Positions 11,187 through 22,026 are shown, numbered from the stretch's first letter. The stretch: 64,000 nucleotides of DNA from Metridium senile (GCA_949775045.1 OX459110.1:1173501-1237500); one strand, 5' to 3'. Program-made: numbers and translations. The notes: a model not told the origin generated them from the letters alone.

Positions 11187-11578
11187 TGGCCTTTTCCAAA
11201 ACGAGCAAAGGACTGGGTACTTGTTTCCCTAATTAATGTAATTAAGTAATGAACCTCATAATATAAAAGAGCAGATCAAGATGTGTAAGATTCCTGAGAT
11301 TTGGTGCTTTTGGTTGGATATTGAGTGAGTTACAGCCATTCAAAACTGCCCAAAATTACAAAACATTGTATGGACTGGAAGGACAGGCGTCCTTCCAAAC
11401 CATACATTTCCATCTATTTTTAGGCATTTTCTATGAGGCTGTATCTTGGTCAGAATATAACTAAGTGCCGAACCAAACTCAGGAATCTTATATATCTTGA
11501 TAATTATGGACTTCATTTCTTAATTACATTCATTAGGGAAACTAGTACCCAGTCCTTTACTCGTTTTGGAAAAGGCCA
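11187..11578. mobile_element. 392-bp palindromic element, TGGCCTTTTCC ends
   Basis: The two ends, TGGCCTTTTCCAAAACGAGC and its inverted counterpart ending GGAAAAGGCCA, form long imperfect arms that include AGGACTGGGTAC and AAGATTCCTGAG. The trinucleotide AAT flanks GGCC on both sides and may be a 3-bp target duplication. No coding frame. Confidence 0.7.
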
Positions 11579-12239
11579 ATTATCACCATTACTTTTGCTT
11601 AAGACTAGTTACTTATGAACTTTAACGATCGATTTGAGCCAACGATGTGTGCAAAAACCTCTTAATAAAAATTGTTATCGAGGAACCACGCGTTCTTCAA
11701 TCTATCACTGGACTCCATACTTTTTTACAATTAAGGTGACTAGACCCAATATTTTTGCATTAGCACCTTCCAACTTTGAACCTCATATATATTTGAAGGG
11801 ATTGATTCCTATTTTATATTCACTATACGGCATATGTTACATGTGGTACAATGTGATATCTTTGGAGGAGATCGGATCGTATATCACGGGGTAATAACGT
11901 CACAACTGTTTTTACTCGGGATAAAGTTTTATCCTTCAACCGCATTTTCTAGGGAAATGCTTTATCCTGCCTATAGCTATAACTGGAAATCTATAAGACG
12001 GATTTGGAGGTATTGAGAGGTATAGAATTAAAAATATAACTTTATGTGTAAACTAAACAATGGACTTCCTGCAGCCGAAACTGCTACTTTTAAAGCATCT
12101 GTTTACGAAAAAACATAGCTTATTTTATTCCAATATATCCCTAATTCTTGCTTGAAACATTGAAAGGTTATCCAGCTACGCGATCTCGCTAAAACCGCAA
12201 CTGAATACATGATTCAATATGAGAACGCAATGCTTGCCT
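11579..12239. other. Intergenic, nothing recognised
   Basis: AT-rich sequence with short chance frames only. No domain, RNA motif or clear repeat was found. Confidence 0.5.
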
Positions 12240-12470
12240 TTTTGTTGATTTTATCAATGGAAACTAGCGAGTAAACTAGTGTAGGCGGCGTCGGTGTTTG
12301 ATATAAACGATAGGTAAAAAATGTTGAATTAACTTTACTGACGTTTCGAGCTTTAGCCCTTCGTTTGAGTAAAAGAGTAAGACTAAGCGAGATACTGAGT
12401 ATATATAAGAGGCGAGAAAAGTGATGAACCAATCAAAAAGCGATAGAAAATGTAGGAGGAGTTAAAGAAC
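12240..12470 (-). mobile_element. Penelope-like element 3' remnant with degenerate hammerhead-like core
   Basis: On the minus strand this reads CGAAGGGCTAAAGCTCGAAA followed by CGTCAG. That resembles the stem II, GAAA and CGTC arrangement of hammerhead ribozymes described in Penelope-like elements, but the CUGANGA box is altered (CTCAAACGA). No RT sequence is attached, so it is a solo 3' fragment at best. Confidence 0.45.
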
Positions 12471-13099
12471 AATGGAAAACTGTGGTCATCGAAAAACTCT
12501 TTTCAGGACTACAATTTTTCACTGAACCACACTGAGCCCGAATTCCAAGTCCATTGATAACTTTTAAGCTAGTCCTTGGGTGCATTTCAATAAAACCATG
12601 GCAACTTTTCTCCGTATCAACATTAACCCACTCGTCCTTCGCTCGTTCTTAATAATAATATAAGTATAATAATAATAATAATACTGATAATAAAAATCGT
12701 ATTTATGGCACATTTCTAACCTCAATGCGCTTACAATTGATATATATGTATATAAGTCTGTACTTCGCACTTTCTATGAAATAGTCTATATTTATTAGAT
12801 ATTGGTTGGGTAATTTGTTCCGAAAATATATACTTAGCCACGGTACGAACTTCATGACTTTAAATGTTTCAGTTACATATATTATATAAAATATATCTAT
12901 TGTAAGGAATTACGAAACTTTCCCCCTAAGGGACAGTTTTGTTGTTAATCGTTCGTTGCACGTTTTGTAGATGCGAGTGAGTATGAGAGAGAAGAAACAC
13001 GAGATGTTTTTACTGCGATTAAATGGTTTTCAAAACACAAGACGAGTTTGAAGCTACTTTAGTACAGTACGCTATCGATGCTAATGTTGAAACTGCCTG

Positions 13100-13561
13100 A
13101 CTGATATCCTAACAGTCCCTTGTATAAATAAAAGTGTTCAATAGTTTTAAAATTACCTTTAAAATCCGAAGGGATGTTCACGATTACTCAGCCATTACTA
13201 AAAGTTCACCCGCACTGGACTGAAACCCGTCGAAAGCATTACAAACTCTTCTAAACACCTGCAATAAAGTCTATATTTAATTAACTTTCCCTACACAAAG
13301 ACTTGTTTAGAAGAATATGTCGAGTACCCTATACTGAGAAATAATTCTTTAATTACTTTGAATATAATGATTTCCAATAATTCAATTGCAAATAAAAAAT
13401 ACAATTAATCATTATTTTAGAAAGGAATGGATGATAGTGTAACAGGATCCCGATCACGTTTTTTTTTTTTTTTTTTCACCGAAAACAACAGCCCTAGACT
13501 TGATTTGAACCAGTGTTATAATCTTTGGCAGGTTCTATTTTCGGTGCAAAAAAAAAAAAAT
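13100..13561. repeat. Upstream repeat block, copy 1, ending in a T/A-tract hairpin
   Basis: Segments such as TTTTAAAATTACCTTTAAAA, GCATTACAAACTC and AACACCTGCA recur at about 19560-20220 and 35720-36240, always at the far side of a lectin copy's 5' end. At 13459-13561 a T-run plus CACCGAAAACA pairs with TATTTTCGGTG plus an A-run. Its function is unknown; it could be a transposon or a duplicated upstream region of the lectin genes. Confidence 0.45.
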
Positions 13562-14034
13562 CAACAACAACAACAGTTATAAACTCCTACGTGTTAATAC
13601 AATAATACAAGAAGTACAATACATAGAATAAATAGAACACGCGTGCTGTGTACAGTTCTAAAGCTATCGGGGATTAATAGAACGCATTTTGTAAAGCTAG
13701 AAACAATTTTGTAAAGCTATGAAAACATAATTTTTTATTATGTGAGTTTGTGTTATTTATAAATTGTATACTTTTTCGCATTTGCGTAGGCTAAACCTCG
13801 ATTTGTTGTCACAGTATTCACAAATCCCAAGCAAAGCACGATAAATATTATCGATTAACAATAGAAAGCACATCTGAACGAAAGCTATCCCTGTGCAAAT
13901 GATACAGCGGTGCTAGAATCGAAACTGGTCGACCTATCATAATTTATAAATTAAACCATATAGAAAATGTATAATGGAGAGTGCTAAATACTGATGCTTT
14001 AAACCCTTCATCGGAGTTAAAACGGTAGATGATA

Positions 14035-14444
14035 TACACCTATCTTATTCTAAAATTGCAAGAACGTTGTCCTGACTTTTCTAATTTAGTGGGAAAGGGA
14101 TTGATTAAAAGACAAAAGAAGAATGATCACTTAAGCTTTACTCTTTCTTTTGTTATTCCTTTGTTATTACATTCCTTATGTTCTTTTTTCATGTGACAAC
14201 ATTCTTGCAATTATGGCCCGGGCAAACGGTTTCAACATTGGCTTCAACATCCGTTCGATTTTGTTGAATGGCAACGTTTAAACGCTTTAAAACTCTTTCA
14301 ACATTGTTGAAACGTTTTGAATCGATGTTGAATTGATTTTGGAAGCTGAGAGTTCAGTTAAAAGTGTTTAAACATTGTCATTCAACAAACTCGAACGAAT
14401 GTTGAAGCAAATTTTGAAAACGTTTGCCCGGGCCTTTAGGTGTA
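14035..14444. mobile_element. Outer MITE (TACACCT ... TTAGGTGTA) carrying a nested MITE
   Basis: The left end is TACACCTATCTTATTCTAAA and the right end TTAGGTGTA. The body has ATTGCAAGAACGTTGTC paired with GACAACATTCTTGCAAT and the internal motif GACAAAAGAAG. The same design occurs at 21310-21475 and 43144-43377. A 220-bp element splits its right terminal repeat. Confidence 0.7.
14215..14434. mobile_element. 220-bp palindromic MITE, GGCCCGGGCAAACG ends (nested)
   Basis: The ends GGCCCGGGCAAACGGTTTCA and CGTTTGCCCGGGCC bound arms rich in TTCAACATT motifs. It is inserted inside the right end of the outer MITE 14035-14444. TTA occurs one base outside each end and may be the target duplication, as in Harbinger-type elements. 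Confidence 0.75.
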
Positions 14445-15235
14445 ACTATGTATATTGTACAAAATAGTGTCTTATATACATGGATGCAGACGGATATTTT
14501 GAATGTTAACCCTTCCTCTAATTAAATATGGTAGCTTATACACCGTATAAAGCAGAGTGTAACTTGATATCATTTTAATAGGAAGTTATTACTTCGTTGG
14601 AGTAAAAATTGTAACGTATACACCTTAAACAAAACAGAATATTACTTACTTTTGTTTAGGACGTTAATCCTTTGTCTATTTAAAAATAATAAATTATACA
14701 CCGAATAAAGCAGAGTGTTACTTACTATCGAGTTTAGGACGTTACTGACTCAGAGTTTTGTGGAGTAAAAATGGTAACAGGCATACGGCATGCAGGAGTT
14801 TCGGATGCGCGTTTCACTTAATACACTTTTCCTTTTTTAGCGTTAAACCATTCTCAAAAAAGCTGTGATTATTTACAGTGAATATTTTTTAAATTTGAAT
14901 CGATTAATAATTAATTGTTTTGTATTGTTACTAGTACATTCTTGAAGAGGGTAATGCTAGAAAATAATATCGATCGATGTGTTTAGATTATGACTTGCTG
15001 ACGCAGTACTCTTCACATGCATGTAGTGCACTGTCGTATAACTTGGTGGGTGGAATAGGAAGGGGCGGCAGCCATGTTGATATCAACCCATAAAAGGTAC
15101 GACTTTGCGATGTGTTTGGCTGCTAAGCAGTTACTTTAAGTAACAAATCGAAATAAAAATTACCCTTACAGGTACAGAGTCATGTTACGTAATTGACTCT
15201 TGAGCAAGAACCCTAAAAGGTACGCACATGATATT
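14445..15235. other. Intergenic; short local repeats only
   Basis: Loose repeats such as TATACACC..AAAGCAGAGTGT (14537 and 14697) and CCTAAAAGGTACGCAC (near 15210, also 34440-34590) are visible. No gene found. Confidence 0.45.
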
Positions 15236-15910
15236 ATTTCAACTCTAGAAGGAGCGCCAATCGCTAAAACTTTGACAGAGGGAGAACTTCCCGCATGCTA
15301 AGGGCCCTTACAAAATAGAGCAACTTGACAATACAATTTAGCTTCACTACTAATATATTGGTTACACTCTAGCTGTCATACTGGCACGATTGTTCCTCAC
15401 TAGCTCCATTATAAGTTCAACGTTATTCATTTCCCACAATTAATAAAACATATGTGTATTTCTATGTTGTGGTTAATGTGAAAAAAACTAGGATATATAA
15501 ATATATATAAAAAATATCATACAAAACTTAAATACATTGTAAATCAATCAGATTTGAATTAAAATAAATGTAAAAAGATATTATTATTTTAACTCTAGAA
15601 AGAGCGCCGAACGCTGACCCTAGCACTATGACAGAGGGAGAACTTCCTCCATGCTGGGCACGTTTGAAAGGGCCCTTACAAAAATAGAGCAACTTGACAA
15701 TACAATTTAGCTTCACTACTAATATATTGGTTACACTCTAGCTATCATACTGGCACAATTGTTCCTCCCTAGCTCCATTATAAGTTCAATTGATAAGTTC
15801 AAGTGATTCAGTTACCACAATTAATAAAACATACTGTGCACCTATTTCTATGTTGTGGTTAATGTAAAAAGAATTAGAATATATAAATATATATGAAAAA
15901 TATATATATA
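15236..15910. repeat. Tandem duplication of a roughly 300-bp segment
   Basis: Copy 1 (about 15236-15531) and copy 2 (about 15590-15910) share GACAGAGGGAGAACTTCC, CAATTTAGCTTCACTACTAA and TTCTATGTTGTGGTTAATGT in the same order, with small insertions. The Penelope insertion lies at the right edge of copy 2. Confidence 0.8.
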
Positions 15911-16014
15911 TAATACTATACTATTGTTTATCGAAGTAACAATATTTGTCGAAGTAACAATATTTGTAATAGGATCATCCGGGTGGATGTAGCCCTCAGA
16001 AGGGCTGTTTGATG

Positions 16015-16059
16015 TGACTGACGTTTCGACATCCTGTGCGGAAGTCATCTTCAGAGTCA
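16015..16059 (-). ncRNA. Hammerhead-like ribozyme motif, left Penelope arm
   Basis: Exact mirror of the motif at 19232-19276, read on the minus strand, with the same CTGAAGA core, GAAA and CGTC boxes. Confidence 0.5.
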
Positions 16060-16101
16060 AGTGAATAAAAAGTCAGATAGAGTGATATTTATACTCCCAC
16101 G

Positions 16102-17610
16102 CTAATTAATGGATGTAGCGTCATTAGCGGCATCGGTCTTGTTGTATGGCTGAACCGCTTGGGTGTAATTAGCGGCATAAGTCCCATTGTGTGGCGGTAC
16201 CGTTTCGGCGGTGTTTTGTTTGCTAAGTTTGTTTACAAGCCGGTTGTATTGTGTTGGAAGTGTAATAGATCTATTAATTGGTTGATGTTCTAACTTGGTA
16301 AACCAACTTTCAAGGACTAGTCTTTGCTTTCTGTTCCCACTAAAAGAAATACATTCACCAGAATCCCAGTTAATGGAATGTCCAGTCTTGGTATAATGCA
16401 TGGCGATGTTGTTTCGATTGTCCTGTTGTTGAACTGCTTTCTGATGTTCCTGTTTTCTAGTATTAAACGATCTACCTGTTTCACCAATATATGTAGCCTC
16501 ACAGTCATTACATGCAATTTTATATATAGCACCGATTCGATCATTAGGACTGTCTTTGTCTTTAACCTTAGTCAGGATCTGGCGTAGTGTAGATATGGGT
16601 TTATGAGCTACGCTGATGTTGTGCGGTTGTAAAATACGTGATATGATCTCTGACGTCCCTCTGATGTATGGTAGTGAAATATAGGATTTGGGCGAGGAAG
16701 ACATGTCAATAAGACTTTCCCTATGATTTCTTGGTTTATGCGTGTTGGTATTAATAAACTTATCGCTATAGTTGTTCTTATGAAACACATTTTTTAGATG
16801 TTGAGTCTCACTGTGTAAACTATCTGCTGAGTCACAAATGATTTGAGCACGCCTTGAAAGAGTTTTGATGGTCGTAGCCTTGTGAGATGTTGGGTTATAT
16901 GATGATTGGTCAAGTAACCTGTCTGTATTAGTAGGCTTACGGTATACAGTAGTGTGTAGGGTATTGTCGTGGCGGCTAACTAGGCAGTCTAAGAATGGTA
17001 TTTTACCGTTATCCTCAAGCTCTCTGGTAAACTGTATATGAGGGTTCTGATCGTTTAAGTGGTTATGAAAGGCGTCAATATCATCTGATGGTAAGGCAGT
17101 TATGGTATCATCTACATATCGAAACCAGAATGGTAACGGCTGTTCATACGTTTCAAGGGCTTTTTGTTCGATTTTCTGCATCACAATCTCTGCGACAACC
17201 ACAGAGACAGGAGAACCCATAGCTGTGCCGTGAAGCTGTTTGTAATGTTTACCATTGAATTGAAAGAATGTAGATTCAAGGCATAATTTTAATAGAGCCA
17301 TAATCTCACATGCTGGCATTGGAAGTCTAGTATCGGCAGTTGTGTTCTCCAAAAGGGCTTTAGTGCTGTCTATGGCCATCTGGAGTGGGATGCTAGTAAA
17401 CAGAGATTTCACATCAAAAGACACAAGCTTATAATTGTCTGGTACATGAATTGTCTTGATGGCCTTGATGAAATTTTCCGTTGATTGCAACTTATGTCTT
17501 GAGGTGTTGGTTAAAGGTTGCAATAAATGGGCTAAGTATTTAGACAGTTGGTATGTTGGAGATCCACAAAAAGATACTATAGGTCGCATAGGTATCTGAG
17601 GTTTATGCAA
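16102..17610 (-). CDS. Penelope-like RT plus GIY-YIG endonuclease, left arm, 5'-truncated
   Basis: A 502-residue open frame. It contains Penelope RT motifs: SFDVKSLFTSIPL (64-76), HGTAMGSPVS (127-136), the catalytic YVDD (165-168), IPFLDCLV and YRKPTNTDRLL. A GIY-YIG nuclease domain follows, with AIYKIACNDCEATYIGETGR at 361-380 and a downstream RKQEHQ. The frame is open upstream of the first Met through YGLPKL, so the real N-terminal part (roughly 300 residues in intact family members) is missing and Met1 is not the native start. It reverse-transcribes and inserts element RNA when complete; this copy should not be autonomous. Confidence 0.9.
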   Translation of the reverse strand: MHKPQIPMRPIVSFCGSPTYQLSKYLAHLLQPLTNTSRHKLQSTENFIKAIKTIHVPDNYKLVSFDVKSLFTSIPLQMAIDSTKALLENTTADTRLPMPACEIMALLKLCLESTFFQFNGKHYKQLHGTAMGSPVSVVVAEIVMQKIEQKALETYEQPLPFWFRYVDDTITALPSDDIDAFHNHLNDQNPHIQFTRELEDNGKIPFLDCLVSRHDNTLHTTVYRKPTNTDRLLDQSSYNPTSHKATTIKTLSRRAQIICDSADSLHSETQHLKNVFHKNNYSDKFINTNTHKPRNHRESLIDMSSSPKSYISLPYIRGTSEIISRILQPHNISVAHKPISTLRQILTKVKDKDSPNDRIGAIYKIACNDCEATYIGETGRSFNTRKQEHQKAVQQQDNRNNIAMHYTKTGHSINWDSGECISFSGNRKQRLVLESWFTKLEHQPINRSITLPTQYNRLVNKLSKQNTAETVPPHNGTYAANYTQAVQPYNKTDAANDATSIN

Positions 17611-17680
17611 CTTAGGCAGGCCGTATAACTTAGGCGATTGCCCTGCACCACAATCGCCTAAGTTATACGGCCTGCCTAAG

Positions 17681-19189
17681 TTGCATAAACCTCAGATACC
17701 TATGCGACCTATAGTATCTTTTTGTGGATCTCCAACATACCAACTGTCTAAATACTTAGCCCATTTATTGCAACCTTTAACCAACACCTCAAGACATAAG
17801 TTGCAATCAACGGAAAATTTCATCAAGGCCATCAAGACAATTCATGTACCAGACAATTATAAGCTTGTGTCTTTTGATGTGAAATCTCTGTTTACTAGCA
17901 TCCCACTCCAGATGGCCATAGACAGCACTAAAGCCCTTTTGGAGAACACAACTGCCGATACTAGACTTCCAATGCCAGCATGTGATATTATGGCTCTATT
18001 AAAATTATGCCTTGAATCTACATTCTTTCAATTCAATGGTAAACATTACAAACAGCTTCACGGCACAGCTATGGGTTCTCCTGTCTCTGTGGTTGTCGCA
18101 GAGATTGTGATGCAGAAAATCGAACAAAAAGCCCTTGAAACGTATGAACAGCCGTTACCATTCTGGTTTCGATATGTAGATGATACCATAACTGCCTTAC
18201 CATCAGATGATATTGACGCCTTTCATAACCACTTAAACGATCAGAACCCTCATATACAGTTTACCAGAGAGCTTGAGGATAACGGTAAAATACCATTCTT
18301 AGACTGCCTAGTTAGCCGCCACGACAATACCCTACACACTACTGTATACCGTAAGCCTACTAATACAGACAGGTTACTTGACCAATCATCATATAACCCA
18401 ACATCTCACAAGGCTACGACCATCAAAACTCTTTCAAGGCGTGCTCAAATCATTTGTGACTCAGCAGATAGTTTACACAGTGAGACTCAACATCTAAAAA
18501 ATGTGTTTCATAAGAACAACTATAGCGATAAGTTTATTAATACCAACACGCATAAACCAAGAAATCATAGGGAAAGTCTTATTGACATGTCTTCCTCGCC
18601 CAAATCCTATATTTCACTACCATACATCAGAGGGACGTCAGAGATCATATCACGTATTTTACAACCGCACAACATCAGCGTAGCTCATAAACCCATATCT
18701 ACACTACGCCAGATCCTGACTAAGGTTAAAGACAAAGACAGTCCTAATGATCGAATCGGTGCTATATATAAAATTGCATGTAATGACTGTGAGGCTACAT
18801 ATATTGGTGAAACAGGTAGATCGTTTAATACTAGAAAACAGGAACATCAGAAAGCAGTTCAACAACAGGACAATCGAAACAACATCGCCATGCATTATAC
18901 CAAGACTGGACATTCCATTAACTGGGATTCTGGTGAATGTATTTCTTTTAGTGGGAACAGAAAGCAAAGACTAGTCCTTGAAAGTTGGTTTACCAAGTTA
19001 GAACATCAACCAATTAATAGATCTATTACACTTCCAACACAATACAACCGGCTTGTAAACAAACTTAGCAAACAAAACACCGCCGAAACGGTACCGCCAC
19101 ACAATGGGACTTATGCCGCTAATTACACCCAAGCGGTTCAGCCATACAACAAGACCGATGCCGCTAATGACGCTACATCCATTAATTAG
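17681..19189 (+). CDS. Penelope-like RT plus GIY-YIG endonuclease, right arm, 5'-truncated
   Basis: Mirror copy of the frame at 16102-17610, again 502 residues, identical except D for E at residue 102. RT catalytic YVDD and GIY-YIG motifs are intact and no stop or frameshift is present. The N-terminal third of a full Penelope protein is absent because the two copies meet at the truncation point. Near identity means the arms arose in one event or very recently. Confidence 0.9.
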   Translation: MHKPQIPMRPIVSFCGSPTYQLSKYLAHLLQPLTNTSRHKLQSTENFIKAIKTIHVPDNYKLVSFDVKSLFTSIPLQMAIDSTKALLENTTADTRLPMPACDIMALLKLCLESTFFQFNGKHYKQLHGTAMGSPVSVVVAEIVMQKIEQKALETYEQPLPFWFRYVDDTITALPSDDIDAFHNHLNDQNPHIQFTRELEDNGKIPFLDCLVSRHDNTLHTTVYRKPTNTDRLLDQSSYNPTSHKATTIKTLSRRAQIICDSADSLHSETQHLKNVFHKNNYSDKFINTNTHKPRNHRESLIDMSSSPKSYISLPYIRGTSEIISRILQPHNISVAHKPISTLRQILTKVKDKDSPNDRIGAIYKIACNDCEATYIGETGRSFNTRKQEHQKAVQQQDNRNNIAMHYTKTGHSINWDSGECISFSGNRKQRLVLESWFTKLEHQPINRSITLPTQYNRLVNKLSKQNTAETVPPHNGTYAANYTQAVQPYNKTDAANDATSIN

Positions 19190-19231
19190 CGTGGGAGTAT
19201 GAATATCACTCTATCTGACTTTTTATTCACT

Positions 19232-19276
19232 TGACTCTGAAGATGACTTCCGCACAGGATGTCGAAACGTCAGTCA
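19232..19276 (+). ncRNA. Hammerhead-like ribozyme motif, right Penelope arm
   Basis: The order is stem I 5' strand TGACT (19232-19236), CTGAAGA core (19237-19243), an imperfect stem II (GAC.TCC, loop GCACA, GGA.GTC; 19245-19263), GAAA (19264-19267), CGTC (19268-19271) and stem I 3' strand AGTCA (19272-19276). Stem III is minimal, as described for hammerheads in Penelope-like elements. An extra U (19244) between core and stem II and a U-U mismatch make it possibly degenerate. Predicted cleavage would follow C19271. Confidence 0.5.
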
Positions 19277-19559
19277 CATCAAACAGCCCTTCTGAGGGCT
19301 ACATCCACCCGGATGATCCTATTACAAATATTGTTACTTCGATAAACATTCATTCACCTGGGTTCAGACCATTCAATACAATACTATACTATTGTAAAAA
19401 CGTTATTGTAAAAAATAAGTTTTTTGGTATTGTAAAATGATTATTTAAAAAAAAATGTTTTTGCTCTTTTTTACGTTGTGTAATTTGTAGCTTATATTGT
19501 TTGTAAATTGCTGTAAATTTGAATTAAAAAAAATATATAATAAAACACATATTGACTGG

Positions 19560-20220
19560 TATCAAAACAGTCCAATGTACAAATAAAAGCGTTAACAATA
19601 TCTTTAAAATTATCTTTAAATTCCGAATGGTCGATTGTAGGCTTTACCAGCTACAAGTCTAGTTCTAACAATTCAGTTACAATAAATTAAAACCTACATA
19701 TCGACAGTTTCCCTTAAAAAATAAAAACGTGAAATAAAATTATACATAATATTTATAAAGTCACCTTTAAAATCCACAAAGTCGATCTTCACGATCACAC
19801 TGCAACCATTGCTGATAATACACAAGCACTGGACTGTACTTGATTGAAAGCCGGCGAAATATTTAATGGCATAGACTGTATAGTAGACCCACTAATCGTT
19901 AAAGCATTCACTAGGCAATATGCACTTTAATTTGAAATGCCTTGGTTATTAAATGTGATTTCAATTGAACAAAATGAACTCGAACGCTCTGCCAACTCAT
20001 CAGAACACCTGCAAGTTACAATTCAATATTAATGTCATTTTCTTAATATACAAAAGTTTGTCTAATGACGTCCTTGAAAACAATGTGCGCAAATTAAATA
20101 AAGAAAAACACTTCATCGACCATTATTCTAGAAAGGATCGATGATATTTTTAATGGTATAGTGAATCTAGAAAATTTGTTTTAATCGAAAACAACCACCC
20201 CAATACTGGTTTTGGACAAC
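19560..20220. repeat. Upstream repeat block, copy 2
   Basis: Matches the block at 13100-13561: CCTTTAAAATCC, ACTGGACTG, AACACCTGCAA, GAAAGGATCGATGATA and CGAAAACAACC appear in the same order. Copy 3 lies at 35720-36240. Confidence 0.45.
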
Positions 20221-20269
20221 TGTCCTGAGTCTAGCTTTGGCCAGTACAGTGTAAAACAAAATCGTGTCC

Positions 20270-20561
20270 ATGCATTAGGGCCCTTTTAATCGGGCCCACC
20301 ATTGTTTGCCCAACGTGTTGGTCTCGTTGGAAGAGGGTCCTGAAGGGGTAAAATGGGAGCTGGGATTGGACTTATTTTTGACTGGGAAAATGGGATTGGA
20401 TGCACTGGGACTGGGATTTACAAATAAAAGAACAACAGAAAATGGGAATGGGATTGAAAACTTGAGCAAAACTGATGGAGTTGTGTGATTTTTGACTGTG
20501 ACTTGGTCCAAATATAAACTGGGAAATGGGATTCAGACCCCCCTCCCCCCCCCCCCCCCCC
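20270..20561. repeat. GGGA-rich degenerate repeat ending in poly-C
   Basis: The motif tGGGA(T/A)TGGGA-type repeats many times and is followed by an almost pure C tract (20538-20561). A similar G-rich block plus poly-C lies at 22935-23206 and a further poly-C at 37155-37173. It is not coding. Confidence 0.5.
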
Positions 20562-20770
20562 TTCCTTTGTTGTTGGTACAAGTGCCCCTTTAAGTTATGC
20601 AGTGCAATAAGTTAACCTGCGATTTGTAACAACTCTAATTAAGCAGTGTCATTCCCATGAGACGTACGCAACCAATCAGAACTATCAATGTCGATAATTT
20701 ATTCGAATTATGGATGTAATTAGTTTTAGTTCTAAATCTACGATGCGATAGATCTGCACATTTCTATATA

Positions 20771-21000
20771 GAGCAAAAACACTAAAACCATGAAATAAAA
20801 CCAAAATAGTTACTAACTAATAGTTTTTATTTAGTGACTATTTAGTCAGTATCACTCAACCAGAAACATCAAATACAAAAGGAAACCTCATATACCTCAT
20901 TACAACTTCACTTGTCTTTAAAAGTGACTAAAAGTCACTAAATAAAAACTATTAGTTAGTAACCATTTTATTTTATTTCATGGTTTTAGTGTTTTCGCTC
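20771..21000. mobile_element. 230-bp palindromic MITE, GAGCAAAAACAC ends, TA duplication
   Basis: The ends GAGCAAAAACACTAAAACCA and TGGTTTTAGTGTTTTCGCTC are bounded by TA at 20769-20770 and 21001-21002. The arms include ACTAACTAATAGTTTTTATT. The ends resemble the 141-bp GAGTACAAACACTAAAA family. Confidence 0.8.
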
Positions 21001-21309
21001 TATTTAAATAAAACCAAACAACAAAAACAAAAACATTTTTCACAAACTTTTGATTTAATGTGTTTCCCAAATTACAAGAATATGTAAATTGACAGCATTA
21101 TTGTTGTGGTATTATAGGCATGCATCTATAATCATTAATAAATAACTGATACTTATTTTCGACGAAAAAATTATTTTTGTCAAAAGCCTGTATATTTTTT
21201 TAGGATATATTATGGACAACGATCAAACAAAAAAAACAACATAATAGATTAAGGTAATAACAATAATGACCTTTTTCAAGGACATTAAGGTTAATTTCCT
21301 TATGTTAGG

Positions 21310-21475
21310 TACACCTAATTGCAATAACATTGTCATACAAAAAAGAAAATTACAAAATAGGAATTAATTAAAACACAAAAGAAGATTACTCAAGCTGAAC
21401 TTCCTCTTTTGTCTTTTTAATTAATTGTTAATTTGTATATGACAATGTTATTGCAATTAGGTGTATACATCTAAA
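21310..21475. mobile_element. MITE, TACACCTAATTGCAATAACA ends
   Basis: The ends TACACCTAATTGCAATAACA and TTGCAATTAGGTGTA pair, with an internal ACAAAAGAAGATTACTCAAG. It interrupts a satellite unit. The relative at 43144-43377 shares the internal motif. Confidence 0.75.
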
Positions 21476-21755
21476 CTATAATAATTGATATTTAGTTTTC
21501 GTCAAGTAAATGAAGATTATTGCTGAGATATTATGGGCATACATCTAAACCCAAATACTATAATAAAGGTGCTTACAAGTTATGGCTTTGGTCAAGAACA
21601 TGAAGGTTACTTTTCCTATGTTATAGGCATACATCTAAACACTAATATCCGATAATTATTCTTGTCAAGTACATAAATATTATTGCTGAGTTATTATTGA
21701 CATATATACATCTACATCCTATATACATCCGTCTAGATGAATCTTCATCAGTATA

Positions 21756-22026
21756 AACACCTATTTCAAAAAACGTTGTCAGAAGGAGATCTGCAATCTG
21801 CAATCTGAGACCGAAATGAATTCAGGAAAATTGCGTACTGCAAAAACCAGGCCTGGCCCTGTTTTTTGTTTTTCGCGCTTAGCACCTTCAGATCTATATT
21901 TACCGTCGCTATATCCGAAGCCAGAAAGTGCACACATGAGAAAAAACTGCCGTACCCCACAATTTATTTCGGCCTCAGATTGCAGATTCAGATCTCCTTC
22001 TGACAACGTTTTTTGAAATCGGTGTA
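21756..22026. mobile_element. MITE, ACACCTATTTCAAAAAACGT ends
   Basis: The outer ends match the TACACCTATTTC group, and the inner arms AGAAGGAGATCTGCAATCTG and CAGATCTCCTTCTGACAACG pair. It interrupts the 162-bp satellite. Confidence 0.75.

Larger units (their letters stand above)
15928..19379. mobile_element. Head-to-head pair of truncated Penelope-like elements (3.4 kb palindrome)
   Basis: Two near-identical 5'-truncated copies face each other around a 10-bp spacer (17641-17650). Positions x and 35291-x are complementary from about 15950 to 19345. I noted only two substitutions between arms: residue 102 E/D, and one base after the stop. The unit is bounded by a 16-bp direct repeat, AATACTATACTATTGT, at 15912-15927 and 19380-19395, read as one target duplication around both copies. 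The left end carries an extra roughly 18-bp repeat and the right end an extra tail (about 19348-19379). Confidence 0.88.

Noticed and set aside
19231..19440. Short frame MTLKMTSAQDVETSVTS after the Penelope stop codon
   Set aside because: It overlaps the hammerhead-like motif and appears wherever that 3' region is copied; better explained as RNA structure.
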